Numbered from the stretch's first letter, positions 33,323 to 42,184 are shown. The stretch is DNA of 64,000 bases from CAYZJB01 sp964602985 (GCA_964602985.1 CAZRTJ010000005.1:115452-179451), one strand, 5' to 3'. The notes: generated from the sequence alone by a model not told the origin. Numbers and translations: made by a program.

Positions 33323-34196
33323 TCACTCCAGATCCGATGCTTTGACCCAGCCTTCCGTAACTCCGTTACCCGAAGTGTAAGTCGCGTAAACGAAATTATT
33401 TCTGCTCTCGGTGACCGCTACTATATCGCCTTTGATTACGTACGCTTTTGTCTGGGAAGTTTCGTCCGGAGAACTGTGAAAGTAGGCCTTTTCAGCGATG
33501 ACGCGTTTCGAATTCGTCGAGTACGACGACATATCGGAAAGAAGATTTTGTACTTCAGCGATGAGGGGCGAGGAAGAAACGGCGGAATTTTTGGTAATTT
33601 TCTCCAGATCCGCTTTTCGTTTGCCCGCATCTTTGTTGGACATAGCCTTGGACGTCATGCTTGCTACGGCGACGTCTTTTTCATCAAAAGATATACCGGT
33701 TTTATTCAACCATCCTTTTTCGATGTAGTTATTTTTGCGTCGTTTTCCCGTTACTTCCATCCAGTCGCCCTGCTCTTTGGTGACGGCCACAAAATCGAGC
33801 GGTTCAAACGCTTTATCTGTGACGGTGGATAAGTCCGGACGTTTGTAAAAAAATGAATTACCGCTGATCGCGGCGGCCTTCGCGTTGGCTATAATAAAAT
33901 CGGCCAGCGCCCACCCCTCCGTTCCGTCGGAAAGTCTGACTTTGACATAATCCGCTTTTGCAGCCGGATCGTTTTTGGTTTCACCCAGCAAAGAAAGTTT
34001 TTCGCCCAGCGAAATGCCGGAAAGCCATTTACCGTTTTGTAAAGGCTCCGCTCTCAGCGCAATGCCCTCAAAAACGCATACCGCGGTCAGATCGTTTGCC
34101 GAAACTATGGTGGAATCTTTTGCGGACTTAGCATCGTCCGTTTTTTTGGCCGCAACCTAAAAAGGCAAGGACCAGGATGAAGACGATCTGTTTCAT
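33323..34196 (-). pseudogene. SH3-domain lipoprotein gene with a homopolymer frameshift
   Basis: A start at 34196 with a good AAGGAG site gives MKQIVFILVLAFLGCG, a lipoprotein signal (C15), then runs into a stop 22 codons in. The remaining protein (SH3-like domains, 222 or more residues) lies in another frame. The two frames meet at a run of seven A (34141-34147 as T on the plus strand). Removing one A joins them without a gap: the lipobox leads into QKTDDAKSAKDSTIVSAND and then the SH3 domain (VCVFEGIALRAEPLQNGKW, SDGTEGWALADF, GWVKASDLE). The intact product would be 290 residues. It may be phase-variable, rescued by slippage, a true mutation, or an assembly error. Confidence 0.75.
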
Positions 34197-34234
34197 AGAA
34201 ATCTCCTTAAGTTAGTTGAGTTTTTTTATTAGTC

Positions 34235-34264
34235 TATAGCCCAACGCTTAAGCGTTGGGCTATA
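34235..34264. repeat. 30-bp perfect palindrome
   Basis: TATAGCCCAACGCTT (34235-34249) is followed directly by its complement AAGCGTTGGGCTATA (34250-34264). It lies between the SH3 lipoprotein and TPR lipoprotein genes. Twenty bases further is another core, GGGCT-TT-AGCCC (34284-34295), and a near copy GGGCT-TG-AGCCC at 38365-38376. Confidence 0.9.
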
Positions 34265-34307
34265 AATATCGTACCGAGACAACGGGCTTTAGCCCAAATA
34301 CTGAATG

Positions 34308-34913
34308 TCAGATCCTCTTCGACAATCCCTTCAGCCTCTGTATCTCCAAAGCCAGCGCGGCTTTGTCGTCGTCGGTGGCGATAGCGCTCAAGGCAAAACT
34401 TGTATTGATGATCTTCACCTCGGCCAGGCTCTGACTGAACTCTCCCAGCATGAAATGATTCTCCGCCTTGCATACATGGAGATCGTTGACGCCAAGATTG
34501 AGGGCCGTGCCGCCAATAAGATTCCAACCCGGATCCATCGTAAGCGCCTGAGCGATCTTAGCGTTGGCATTGGCATAACTCTTCTGTGCGTTCAACACAA
34601 AACCCCAGCCCGCGTACAGGTCCGCCGTCGGATTCGTCTTGGTAGAACCGGTGTTAAACGTGCCGCTTGCCTGGTCGATGAAGTCCATCAGCATCAGGCT
34701 CCATGCCTGTCCGGCATAACCTTCCGCTTTTTCGGGATCGGAGTCGATGGCGTCCGAAAAATGATCAAAAGCCGTTTCATAGTCCCCATCGGCGAAGGAG
34801 GCCCAGCCGGCATCGATGATGTCCTGGTAGCCGTCCCCGCCTTCCCCTGCGCTTCCGCTGCAAGCTAAGTTTGTTAGCGTCAAAGCAATGAGAAATATTT
34901 TTATAGTTTTCAT
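34308..34913 (-). CDS. TPR-like lipoprotein
   Basis: 201 residues with AGGAG upstream and a signal peptide ending at C18 (NLAC, a slightly irregular lipobox). The mature part contains tetratricopeptide-like helix pairs: AGWASFADGDYETAFDHFSDAIDSDP, reading into AEGYAGQAWSLMLMD, and later ANAKIAQALTMDPGWNL and AALALEIQRLKGLSK. TPR lipoproteins act as scaffolds in the periplasm or at the outer membrane. The 3' two thirds of the gene, with downstream flank, is duplicated at 38348-38722, where the 5' part is missing. It lies just downstream of the T9SS repeat protein on the same strand. Confidence 0.8.
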   Translation of the reverse strand: MKTIKIFLIALTLTNLACSGSAGEGGDGYQDIIDAGWASFADGDYETAFDHFSDAIDSDPEKAEGYAGQAWSLMLMDFIDQASGTFNTGSTKTNPTADLYAGWGFVLNAQKSYANANAKIAQALTMDPGWNLIGGTALNLGVNDLHVCKAENHFMLGEFSQSLAEVKIINTSFALSAIATDDDKAALALEIQRLKGLSKRI

Positions 34914-34958
34914 GATAGTACTCCTAATATTTGATCATTTATTCATTAAATCATTTTG

Positions 34959-37900
34959 TCATTTGATAAACAACATTTTTTTGGTTTGCGTAAATTGTTT
35001 TGTGTGCAGGCGATACAGATAAATGCCTGACGCCACGACCTGACCCTGGTTATTGCGCCCATCCCATAATACGCTGTGCATGCCGCCGGTTTGATCTCCG
35101 CTCACCAGCGCGCGCACTTCCTGTCCGAGCAAATTGTAAATCTTTATCGTCAGGAATCCGTCTTCCGGCAAATCATACCGGATGGTCGTGGACGGATTGA
35201 ACGGATTGGGATAGTTCTGCGACAACGCATAGTCGGTCGGAACCACATTGTTCCCTGCGAAGGTAGCGTCGTACACGATCTTGAATTCGCCCAGCTGTGT
35301 TACTTTGGTTTTCACCGTTTGACGTGAGGGATAAACCTGGCTTGGGAGCGTTTGCCATTCTTCGTCAACTTTCCGGCTTATGAATAGCTTCGCCGATTCC
35401 GGATAATTGGCCGGATCGTATGCGATCTCCACATCCAGCGGCTCGGTGAATTCCATATTCGCGGGACCAAACTGATAAACCGCTTCATTCAATGACTTTT
35501 CCAGATGCGAAACGAAATAAACGTCCTGATGAACGGCCTTGGCGCCGATCTCGAGGCTGGCGTTATTGTCGGAAGCTATAAGTTTGGTTATCGCTCCGGG
35601 TTTGGCCAGAATAACTCCGTAGGTTACGGTTCGGATCGTGTCGGTACCGCCCGTACTGGTAACCTTTACGCGGAAGCTGTATACCCCCGACGTGTCAAAT
35701 TGTCCAGGGCCTGCATAAACAAGCGGTGATCCGCCGATTGTCGCCATATCCAATGTGGTTGTATCAGTTGATCCGTCAAGCCATACTTTAACGAATGGAA
35801 GCGAAGAAAGACTCGATCTCGAAACAACTACCAGGTCAAAGTATTTTGAAAGCGCAGGGTTTTGCAAAACAGCGACAGAAATGTTGGGGGCAACCGGATC
35901 AAGTGGAACAGCATTTACCTCAGCGGAATAGGGGCTCACATTTCCAGCAGAATTCACTGCTGACACACGAAAGTAATACATGGTTCCAGCACTAAGTCCT
36001 GTTAGGATCCTGGTGGTGTCGCTTCCACCCGTCGTGCTGTCCACTTGGATGGATGCATTTGGCGACGTACTCTGATAAATACGGTATCTTATTAAGTCCT
36101 GTTCGGTGTTTTTTCTCCATTTCAATGTGACTTGGTTATTACCAGTTGTTGCTGTCAGATTCTGAGGTGAGGTCGGTGGAACCAAAACCGAAATTGAATT
36201 GATAAACACCCCATAGGCATTAGTCCCGGCAAAGACATTTGTGCCGCTAACAGTTAAAGACCAGACACTGGCATTCGTCAACCCAGTATTGACGGCCGTC
36301 CAGCTTGTACCGTTATTCGTAGAAAGAAAAACGCCAGCCTCAGTCCCTGCAAAGAGATTCGTGCCGCTAGCGGCAAAAGCGAAGACTAACGTACTCGTTA
36401 ACCCAGTATTAGCGGCGGTCCAGCTTGTCCCATTATTCGTAGAAAGAAAGACACCGCCACCAAAAGTTCCGGCAAAGAGATTCGTTCCGCTAACGGCAAG
36501 AGCGTAGACTATAGTATTCGTCAACCCAGTATTGACGGCAGTCCAGCTTTCACCGTTATCCGTAGAATGAAAGACACCGCCACCAGTAGTCCCGGCGGCA
36601 TAAAGATTCGCGCCGCTAACGGCAAGAGTGCTAACTGTCATGTTCGTCAACCCAGTATTGACGGCAGTCCAGCTTGTGCCGTTATTCGTTGAACGAAAAA
36701 CACCCCCGCCATTAGTCCCGGCAAAGAGATTCGTGTCGCTCACGGCCAGGGATAGGACATTTGTATTCGTCAACCCCGTATTAACAGGATTCCAGCTTGT
36801 ACCGTTATTCGTAGACAGAAAGACTCCGCCGCCATTTGTCCGGATGCTAGTTCCGACAAATAGATTCGTGTCACTAAAGGCAAAAGACTTAACAAAAGAA
36901 CCTGTCAACCCAGAATTGACGGCAGTCCAGCTTGTGCCGTTATTCGTAGAAAGAAAAGCCTCACCTTGCGCTGCGGCAAAGAGATCCGTACCCTTGGTTG
37001 CAAGAGAACGGACTTCCGTGCTTGCCAATCCCGTATTCACAGGAATCCAGCTTGTACCATTATTCGTGGAAAGAAAAACGCCAGCCTCAGTCCCTGCAAA
37101 GAGATTCGTGCCGCTAGCGGCAAAAGCGAAGACTAACGTACTCGTTAACCCAGTATTAGCGGCGGTCCAGCTTGTCCCATTATTCGTAGAAAGAAAGACA
37201 CCGCCACCAAAAGTTCCGGCAAAGAGATTCGTTCCGCTAACGGCAAGAGCGTAGACTATAGTATTCGTCAACCCAGTATTGACGGCAGTCCAGCTTGTGC
37301 CGTTATTTGTAGAAAGAAAAACGCCATTACCAGTTCCAACAAAAAGTTTGGTGCCGCTAACGGCAAAAGCACGGACGTAGAGGTAAGTCAGCCCGGTATT
37401 GACGGCGGCCCAGCTTGTGCCGTTATCCGTTGAAAGAAAGACACCACCGTCATAAGTCCCGGCAAAGAGATTCGTGTCGATGACTGCAAGAGCGAGGACT
37501 ATGCTGTTCGTCAAACCAGAATTGACGGCAGTCCAGCTTGTGCCATTGTTGGTGGAAAGAAAAACGCCACCATGAGTCCCGGCGTAGAGATTCGTGCCGC
37601 TGACGGCAAGAGCGTGGACTGTAGGGTTCGTCAACCCAGTATTGACGGCCGTCCAGCTTGCACCGTTGTTCGTAGAAAGAAAGACACCGTTACCCGTCCC
37701 GGCATAGAGATTTGCCCCACTGGAGACGAGAGCGGAGATATCAGTTCTCGTTAAACCCGTATTGACAGGAGTCCAGTTTGTGCCGTTATCGGTGGAAAGA
37801 AAGATGCCGCCAGTAGTCCCTGCATATAAATTTGTTCCACTCACGGCTAACGTTCTGACGTTGCCACCATAAGGTCCGTTCGTTTGCGTCCATTGCTGAG

Positions 37901-37988
37901 ATTTCAGCAAGTCTGCGCCGCCTGTCATTCCAAAGACCAAAATGAAGAGTACTGCAATAAATCTGCCTTTGATTTCACCGGTTCTCAT
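34959..37988 (-). CDS. Secreted BNR-repeat protein with FN3 and T9SS-type sorting domain
   Basis: 1009 residues from the ATG at 37988 (AAGGAG upstream). Signal peptide to about 30. Residues 35-610 hold 14 sialidase-type (BNR/YCF48-like) repeats of about 40 residues with the pattern ALAVSGTNLFAGT, GGVFLSTNNGTSWTAVNTGL. They are followed by a fibronectin type III domain (PPTSPQNLTATTGNNQVTLK to about 700), a beta domain, and a C-terminal sorting domain: NYPNPFNPSTTIRYDLPE, IYNLLGQEVRALV and SGIYLYRLHT, ending KKMLFIK. That ending is the type A signal for export by the type IX secretion system, so the protein is expected on the cell surface. No catalytic residues are evident; the propeller is probably for binding. 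Repeats 6-7 and 12-13 are identical in DNA. Confidence 0.88.
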   Translation of the reverse strand: MRTGEIKGRFIAVLFILVFGMTGGADLLKSQQWTQTNGPYGGNVRTLAVSGTNLYAGTTGGIFLSTDNGTNWTPVNTGLTRTDISALVSSGANLYAGTGNGVFLSTNNGASWTAVNTGLTNPTVHALAVSGTNLYAGTHGGVFLSTNNGTSWTAVNSGLTNSIVLALAVIDTNLFAGTYDGGVFLSTDNGTSWAAVNTGLTYLYVRAFAVSGTKLFVGTGNGVFLSTNNGTSWTAVNTGLTNTIVYALAVSGTNLFAGTFGGGVFLSTNNGTSWTAANTGLTSTLVFAFAASGTNLFAGTEAGVFLSTNNGTSWIPVNTGLASTEVRSLATKGTDLFAAAQGEAFLSTNNGTSWTAVNSGLTGSFVKSFAFSDTNLFVGTSIRTNGGGVFLSTNNGTSWNPVNTGLTNTNVLSLAVSDTNLFAGTNGGGVFRSTNNGTSWTAVNTGLTNMTVSTLAVSGANLYAAGTTGGGVFHSTDNGESWTAVNTGLTNTIVYALAVSGTNLFAGTFGGGVFLSTNNGTSWTAANTGLTSTLVFAFAASGTNLFAGTEAGVFLSTNNGTSWTAVNTGLTNASVWSLTVSGTNVFAGTNAYGVFINSISVLVPPTSPQNLTATTGNNQVTLKWRKNTEQDLIRYRIYQSTSPNASIQVDSTTGGSDTTRILTGLSAGTMYYFRVSAVNSAGNVSPYSAEVNAVPLDPVAPNISVAVLQNPALSKYFDLVVVSRSSLSSLPFVKVWLDGSTDTTTLDMATIGGSPLVYAGPGQFDTSGVYSFRVKVTSTGGTDTIRTVTYGVILAKPGAITKLIASDNNASLEIGAKAVHQDVYFVSHLEKSLNEAVYQFGPANMEFTEPLDVEIAYDPANYPESAKLFISRKVDEEWQTLPSQVYPSRQTVKTKVTQLGEFKIVYDATFAGNNVVPTDYALSQNYPNPFNPSTTIRYDLPEDGFLTIKIYNLLGQEVRALVSGDQTGGMHSVLWDGRNNQGQVVASGIYLYRLHTKQFTQTKKMLFIK
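36322..36549. repeat. 228-bp direct repeat, copy 1
   Basis: Identical base for base to 37069-37296, as read by eye along both copies. It encodes BNR repeats 12-13 of the secreted repeat protein. The two copies start 747 bases apart. Confidence 0.9.
37069..37296. repeat. 228-bp direct repeat, copy 2
   Basis: Identical to 36322-36549; encodes BNR repeats 6-7. Other repeats in the gene are clearly diverged, so this pair has been duplicated or converted recently. Confidence 0.9.
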
Positions 37989-38393
37989 GTTCAACTCCTT
38001 GTGTAATGATTTTCCTCTCTCCCTCTATTTTCCTTTTATAAGAATCGAATCTTCTCATCGGTTTGACGCGCATCTTAATAAGACGTAATAGCTCGCGTAT
38101 TCAATTGATCACAACCCTATAACGAAATCTTTTTGCTGTGAACTTATCGTATATTTAAGACATCGTTGTTCTGAATTATCAAAGGTAAAAAATACCTGTC
38201 GAGATGTAAGAAAAAGATATCGGGAACTAATGATCAAACCTTGAGGGTTTCCGTTAAGAAAGTTTAATTATTTTATTTATCAAACTCTTAATTTTGATCG
38301 CTTGATTTCTTACCGCGTTTCAAAACCCTCAAGGTTTTGCATCAAATATATCGTACCAAAAAATCGGGCTTGAGCCCAAACGATGAATAAACC
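37989..38393. other. AT-rich intergenic region with inverted repeat
   Basis: 405 bases without a gene. AAACCTTGAGGGTTT (38236-38250) and its exact complement AAACCCTCAAGGTTT (38323-38337) form a 15-bp inverted repeat with a 72-base loop, each arm also being a small hairpin. From 38348 the sequence repeats the 3' flank of the TPR gene. The region also must hold the promoter of the T9SS repeat protein, which I could not place. Confidence 0.6.
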
Positions 38394-38735
38394 CTATTTC
38401 CTCTTCGACAATCCTTTCAGTCTCTGAATCTCCAAAGCCAGCGCGGCTTTATCGTCGTCGGTGGCGATAGCGCTCAAGGCAAAACTTGTATTGATGATCT
38501 TCACCTCGGCCAGGCTCTGACTGAACTCTCCCAGCATGAAATGATTCTCCGCCTTGCATACATGGAGATCGTTGACGCCAAGATTGAGGGCCGTGCCGCC
38601 AATAAGATTCCAACCCGGATCCATCGTAAGCGCCTGAGCGATCTTAGCGTTGGCATTGGCATAACTCTTCTGCGCGTTCAACACAAATCCCCATCCGGCA
38701 TACAGATCCGCCGTCGGATTCGATCCTTTCTTCAT
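38394..38735 (-). pseudogene. Truncated duplicate of the TPR lipoprotein gene
   Basis: 113 codons, of which all but the first five match the C-terminal part of the TPR lipoprotein at 34308 almost exactly (NPTADLYAGWGFVLNAQKSY, then to LKGLSKRK). The signal peptide and first TPR region are missing and there is no ribosome binding site. The match starts abruptly at GATTCG (38717-38722) and extends past the stop into flanking DNA to about 38348. The first residues (MKKGS) come from an inverted fragment of an SH3-type gene. It is a recombination product and probably not expressed as a functional protein. Confidence 0.75.
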
Positions 38736-38758
38736 CCAAGAAAGCTGTAAGCGCGGGC
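38719..38758 (+). repeat. Inverted 40-base fragment of an SH3-type gene at a recombination junction
   Basis: Read on the plus strand the segment encodes SILSSSKKAVSAG, matching SILSSSKKVVSAG encoded on the minus strand at about 41567-41606 in the SH3-LRR-BNR gene. It thus has the opposite orientation to every intact relative, and it sits exactly between two truncated genes. Confidence 0.7.
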
Positions 38759-39063
38759 TATGTCGCCGCCGGTTCCGCCAATACCGCCGGTTTCGCTGCC
38801 GTCACGACCCCGCGCGTGAGAATCCAGCCGGTCGTGCCATCGGACAGTTTGATTTGATAATACTCCTGTCCTGTTTTCAGGTCCTTCTCGGTTTTCCCGA
38901 GCCAGGAAACTTCTTCGCCCAGGGAAACCGTTGTGAGAAGTTTACTCGTCTTCGATGGCTCGCTTCGCAGGGACATTCCATCCTCGATGCAGACAGAGGG
39001 GGTTTGGGAGAATAGGACCTGCGACGACGCGCACACGATCAGGAGTGTCATCAGGTTTTTCAT
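38758..39063 (-). pseudogene. Truncated SH3-domain gene (N-terminal copy)
   Basis: 101 codons with a good GAGGTG site and a signal peptide (NLMTLLIVCASSQVLFSQ). The first SH3b-like domain (SVCIEDGMSLRSEPSKTSK, KLSDGTTGWILTRGVV) is nearly identical to that of the 431-residue protein at 31977. After AAKPAVLAEPAAT the frame meets a stop created at the junction with the inverted fragment (38719-38758). A short secreted single-SH3 protein could still be made, so it may be functional in spite of the truncation. Confidence 0.65.
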
Positions 39064-39106
39064 ACGTTTGTCACCTCAAAATTGATGGAAGAAGTATATA
39101 ATTCTG

Positions 39107-42100
39107 TCATTCCATTTTTGGCGATTCCCCGTCGCCGGGTCTTTGGAGTTTCCAAAGCCCTCCGGAAGTACCGATGAAGATAAAATCCCGATTGCTTGTG
39201 ATCGAATAAACATTCAGGTCTGTGAGGTTTTGATTCAGGGTTTTCCATGAGACTCCATCGGCCGACAGAAACACTCCCTTTCCGGAAGTTATGGCATAGC
39301 GGTCGCCATACATCGACATGCGGTCGAATAATACACGCTCAACTTTCGGTTCGTTCGGATTCAAAGCGTTTGATCCCGTGCGTTCCGGTTCGAAGAGAGC
39401 CGCCTGGTGCCATTTCTTTCCATCGTCGGTGGACGTGAACACACATTCACGTGCGGCCAGCAGCAAGTGGTTGCCGCTGATATCAATGGAAGAAGCGAGT
39501 CCGTTGCCGTCAATTCTGCGGGATGTCCAGGTTGTTCCTCCGTCATCCGACCGCCTCACAGATCCCGACCCCCCGATCATCGCTGTCAGGGAACCGAACA
39601 TTGCAACAGACTGAACCGCGTCGGTCATTTGCGTTTTTGTCCACGTAAGGCCTCGGTCGGTTGACACAAACATGCCTTGCGACGTGCCGGCAAGGATGGA
39701 ACCGCCATCGACGGCCAAACACGCCACGTCTTTGCTCATGCCGCGAGTCCAGGTTCTGCCGTAATCCGTGGAAATAAAAACACCGAGATTGGTTGCGGCA
39801 TAAATATCGCCAAACCACCCCAACGATCGGACATCCATCCGTCCGGTCGGCAGGCCCTTTTGGGTCGGGATCCAGGTTTCTCCATCGTCGGTGGACATGA
39901 AAATTCCATTACCTTCCGTACCCGCGAAAAGAAAATTGTGCGCCATCGTCAAGGATTGAACCCGCGCATTGGTCAGGCCTCGATTCACCTGGGTCCATTT
40001 GATCTGATCAAGGGGCGAAACGTAAACGCCTCCGCCCCAAGTGCCGGCGAAAACAAGATTGCCTTTTACGGTAACAGACCAAACATGTAGGTTGGTCAAG
40101 CCTGAATTAATCTGATTCCAGTTGGATCCTTTGTCCGTTGACAGAAATACGCCGTTGTCGGTAGCGGCCACGGCGACGGATCCGGCAACAGAGACTGAGT
40201 GAACGCTAACGGGGTTGGGGCCGATTTTCCAGCCATCCCAATTTTTTCCGTCATTCTTGGTCATGAAAAGCCGCGTTTTTGTTCCTGCGAATAGATTCTT
40301 ACCGATGACGGCGACTTTGACATGACCATCAAAATACGCGATTTCACTCCATTCTGCGTCGAGCTTCTGCAGGCGGAATACCTTACCGCTCATCGTTCCC
40401 GCCGCCAACCCTGTACCGACCGGTGTAAGTGAACTCACGTCCAGCTGTGTCAAGCCCTTGTTGAGTTGCCGCCACGTGGTACCTTCATCCGCCGAGTGAT
40501 ACACTCCGGCCTCTTGCGTTCCCACAAAGAGGCCCGCCGAGGTTGACACCATGCATTGAATCGAAGTGTTTTCCAATGTTTGGCTGACCGGACTCCACGA
40601 TGCGCCTTTGTCAATGGAAACGTACAAGCCGCCATCCGTTCCCGCATAGAAGCCCCAGCCGGTTTCGGCAAGGCAGTTGATATTCAGAGCCATACCGGAC
40701 AGGCCGCTACTCGTGCTCGTCCACTGCGCGCCGTGTTCAACGGACATGAATATGCCGCTCCCCCTCGTACCGGCAAAGATTCTGCCGGTCAGGGAATCCG
40801 TGTAGAAACAACGGATGTCGCCGCCATCCGGAAACTTCACGCGTTTCCATCCGGATCTTCCGTCGCGCGTTGCAATCCGGGTGGAATCGTCTTTGTTGAT
40901 GTTGTCAACGGATCCGTCTGTATAAACGACCGGAATTCGGTTGCCGCGACAATCCAGGTACCTCAGCGCTTTGCTGGCCGAGACGTCGAGGCTCGTGAGT
41001 TGGTTGTCGGAGCAGAACAATTCCTCCAACCCAGCCGACACGGCAAGGCCGGTGAGTTGGTTGCTTTTACATTTCAGTTCCTTCAAGGCGGTATTGCCCG
41101 AGACATCGAGACGTGTGAGGCGGTTTTCCGAGCAAGACAGTGCTACCAATTCGATGTTGGCCGACACATCGAGGAGTGAAATCTGGTTGGAGTAGCATAT
41201 TAGAACTTTCAGGGCCTTATTGGCCGAAACATCGAGGCGGGTGAGTTGGTTGCGCCCGCAGTCCAGATACGTCAGCTCTTTATTGGCCGAGACATCCAGG
41301 CTGGTGAGTTGGTTGAAGGAGCATGTCAGACCGGTCAATGCTTGATTGGCAGAAATATCAAGAGTGGTAAGTTTGTTCTCAGAACATTTCAACATCTGCA
41401 ACGCGGTAAATGCTTCGATACCTTGGAGACTGGATATTTCGCGTCCTGAAATACTCAGCTCTTTGACGGACACGGCCACTTGCGGATTCGTGATGGTGTG
41501 GTTGTCGTCAAATTCGATGTTGTACTTCCTCAGAGCCTCGCGAAAATTGGCGTCCGGTACGATGTGGCCCGCGCTTACGACCTTTTTGGATGAAGAAAGG
41601 ATCGAATACAACGGCGCCGACTGAATGGCGGAATTCGAATGAATCATCGCCAAAAGTTTGTCTTTTTCTGCCAAATCCGTCTTGGAGTTTGCACGTTGAA
41701 CCAGGACGGCGAGTGCGCGGTCGCGGGAGTCGAAAGAAACCGTTGCGTCTTTCAGCCAGATGTGCGCGCCGGAGGGGCGATTGACTTTACACTCGACGAC
41801 TTCGAGCCATTCTCCGTTTTTTTGTACGACCGCCAGGACTGTCAGCGGCTCCAGTGTAGCTCCGGTGGAGGTCACCAGGCTGGGACGGCTGTACACAGAC
41901 GCCGAATGGGTGAGGACTCCGGCCTTGGCGGGTGAGACAATCGCGCGGCCGAGCGTCCATCCCTCGTCTCCGCCGGAGAGTTTGACATGGACGTATTCGC
42001 CGGACGTCCGTCCGGTGAGCGTGACTTCCTCGCCGACGGAGACAGTCGTAAGTCGCTTGCTTGTTTTATCCGGTCCCGCACGAAGCGACATTTCATCCTC

Positions 42101-42184
42101 GATGCAGACAGAGGGGGTTTGGGAGAAGAGACCGTGCGTCGATGCACACACGGTCAGGGTCAGAAGAGCAATCAGGTTCTTCAT
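39107..42184 (-). CDS. Secreted chimera: SH3 domains, leucine-rich repeats and BNR propeller
   Basis: 1025 residues, AGAGGT upstream, signal peptide to about 22. Residues 23-160 hold two SH3-like domains (SVCIEDEMSLRAGPDKTSK, GGDEGWTLGRAIVS). After a helical linker (SILSSSKKVVSAG) come eight leucine-rich repeats of 21 residues between about 245 and 425 with the pattern LTYLDCGRNQLTRLDVSANK, i.e. the bacterial LxxLxCxxNxLxxLDVS type. From about 450 to the end there are sialidase-type (BNR) repeats (AGTRGSGIFMSVEHGAQW, GVFLSTDKGSNWNQINSGL, GNGIFMSTDDGETW). There is no T9SS sorting domain. The three parts match neighbouring genes separately, SH3 in 31977 and 33323, BNR in 34959. Likely an adhesive or binding protein; no catalytic site is seen. 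Confidence 0.85.
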   Translation of the reverse strand: MKNLIALLTLTVCASTHGLFSQTPSVCIEDEMSLRAGPDKTSKRLTTVSVGEEVTLTGRTSGEYVHVKLSGGDEGWTLGRAIVSPAKAGVLTHSASVYSRPSLVTSTGATLEPLTVLAVVQKNGEWLEVVECKVNRPSGAHIWLKDATVSFDSRDRALAVLVQRANSKTDLAEKDKLLAMIHSNSAIQSAPLYSILSSSKKVVSAGHIVPDANFREALRKYNIEFDDNHTITNPQVAVSVKELSISGREISSLQGIEAFTALQMLKCSENKLTTLDISANQALTGLTCSFNQLTSLDVSANKELTYLDCGRNQLTRLDVSANKALKVLICYSNQISLLDVSANIELVALSCSENRLTRLDVSGNTALKELKCKSNQLTGLAVSAGLEELFCSDNQLTSLDVSASKALRYLDCRGNRIPVVYTDGSVDNINKDDSTRIATRDGRSGWKRVKFPDGGDIRCFYTDSLTGRIFAGTRGSGIFMSVEHGAQWTSTSSGLSGMALNINCLAETGWGFYAGTDGGLYVSIDKGASWSPVSQTLENTSIQCMVSTSAGLFVGTQEAGVYHSADEGTTWRQLNKGLTQLDVSSLTPVGTGLAAGTMSGKVFRLQKLDAEWSEIAYFDGHVKVAVIGKNLFAGTKTRLFMTKNDGKNWDGWKIGPNPVSVHSVSVAGSVAVAATDNGVFLSTDKGSNWNQINSGLTNLHVWSVTVKGNLVFAGTWGGGVYVSPLDQIKWTQVNRGLTNARVQSLTMAHNFLFAGTEGNGIFMSTDDGETWIPTQKGLPTGRMDVRSLGWFGDIYAATNLGVFISTDYGRTWTRGMSKDVACLAVDGGSILAGTSQGMFVSTDRGLTWTKTQMTDAVQSVAMFGSLTAMIGGSGSVRRSDDGGTTWTSRRIDGNGLASSIDISGNHLLLAARECVFTSTDDGKKWHQAALFEPERTGSNALNPNEPKVERVLFDRMSMYGDRYAITSGKGVFLSADGVSWKTLNQNLTDLNVYSITSNRDFIFIGTSGGLWKLQRPGDGESPKME

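Noticed and set aside
36200..37950. CRISPR-like regular repeats
   Set aside because: The period is about 120 bases, the repeats are coding (BNR repeats) and diverge at third positions; there are no short identical repeats with unique spacers and no cas genes.
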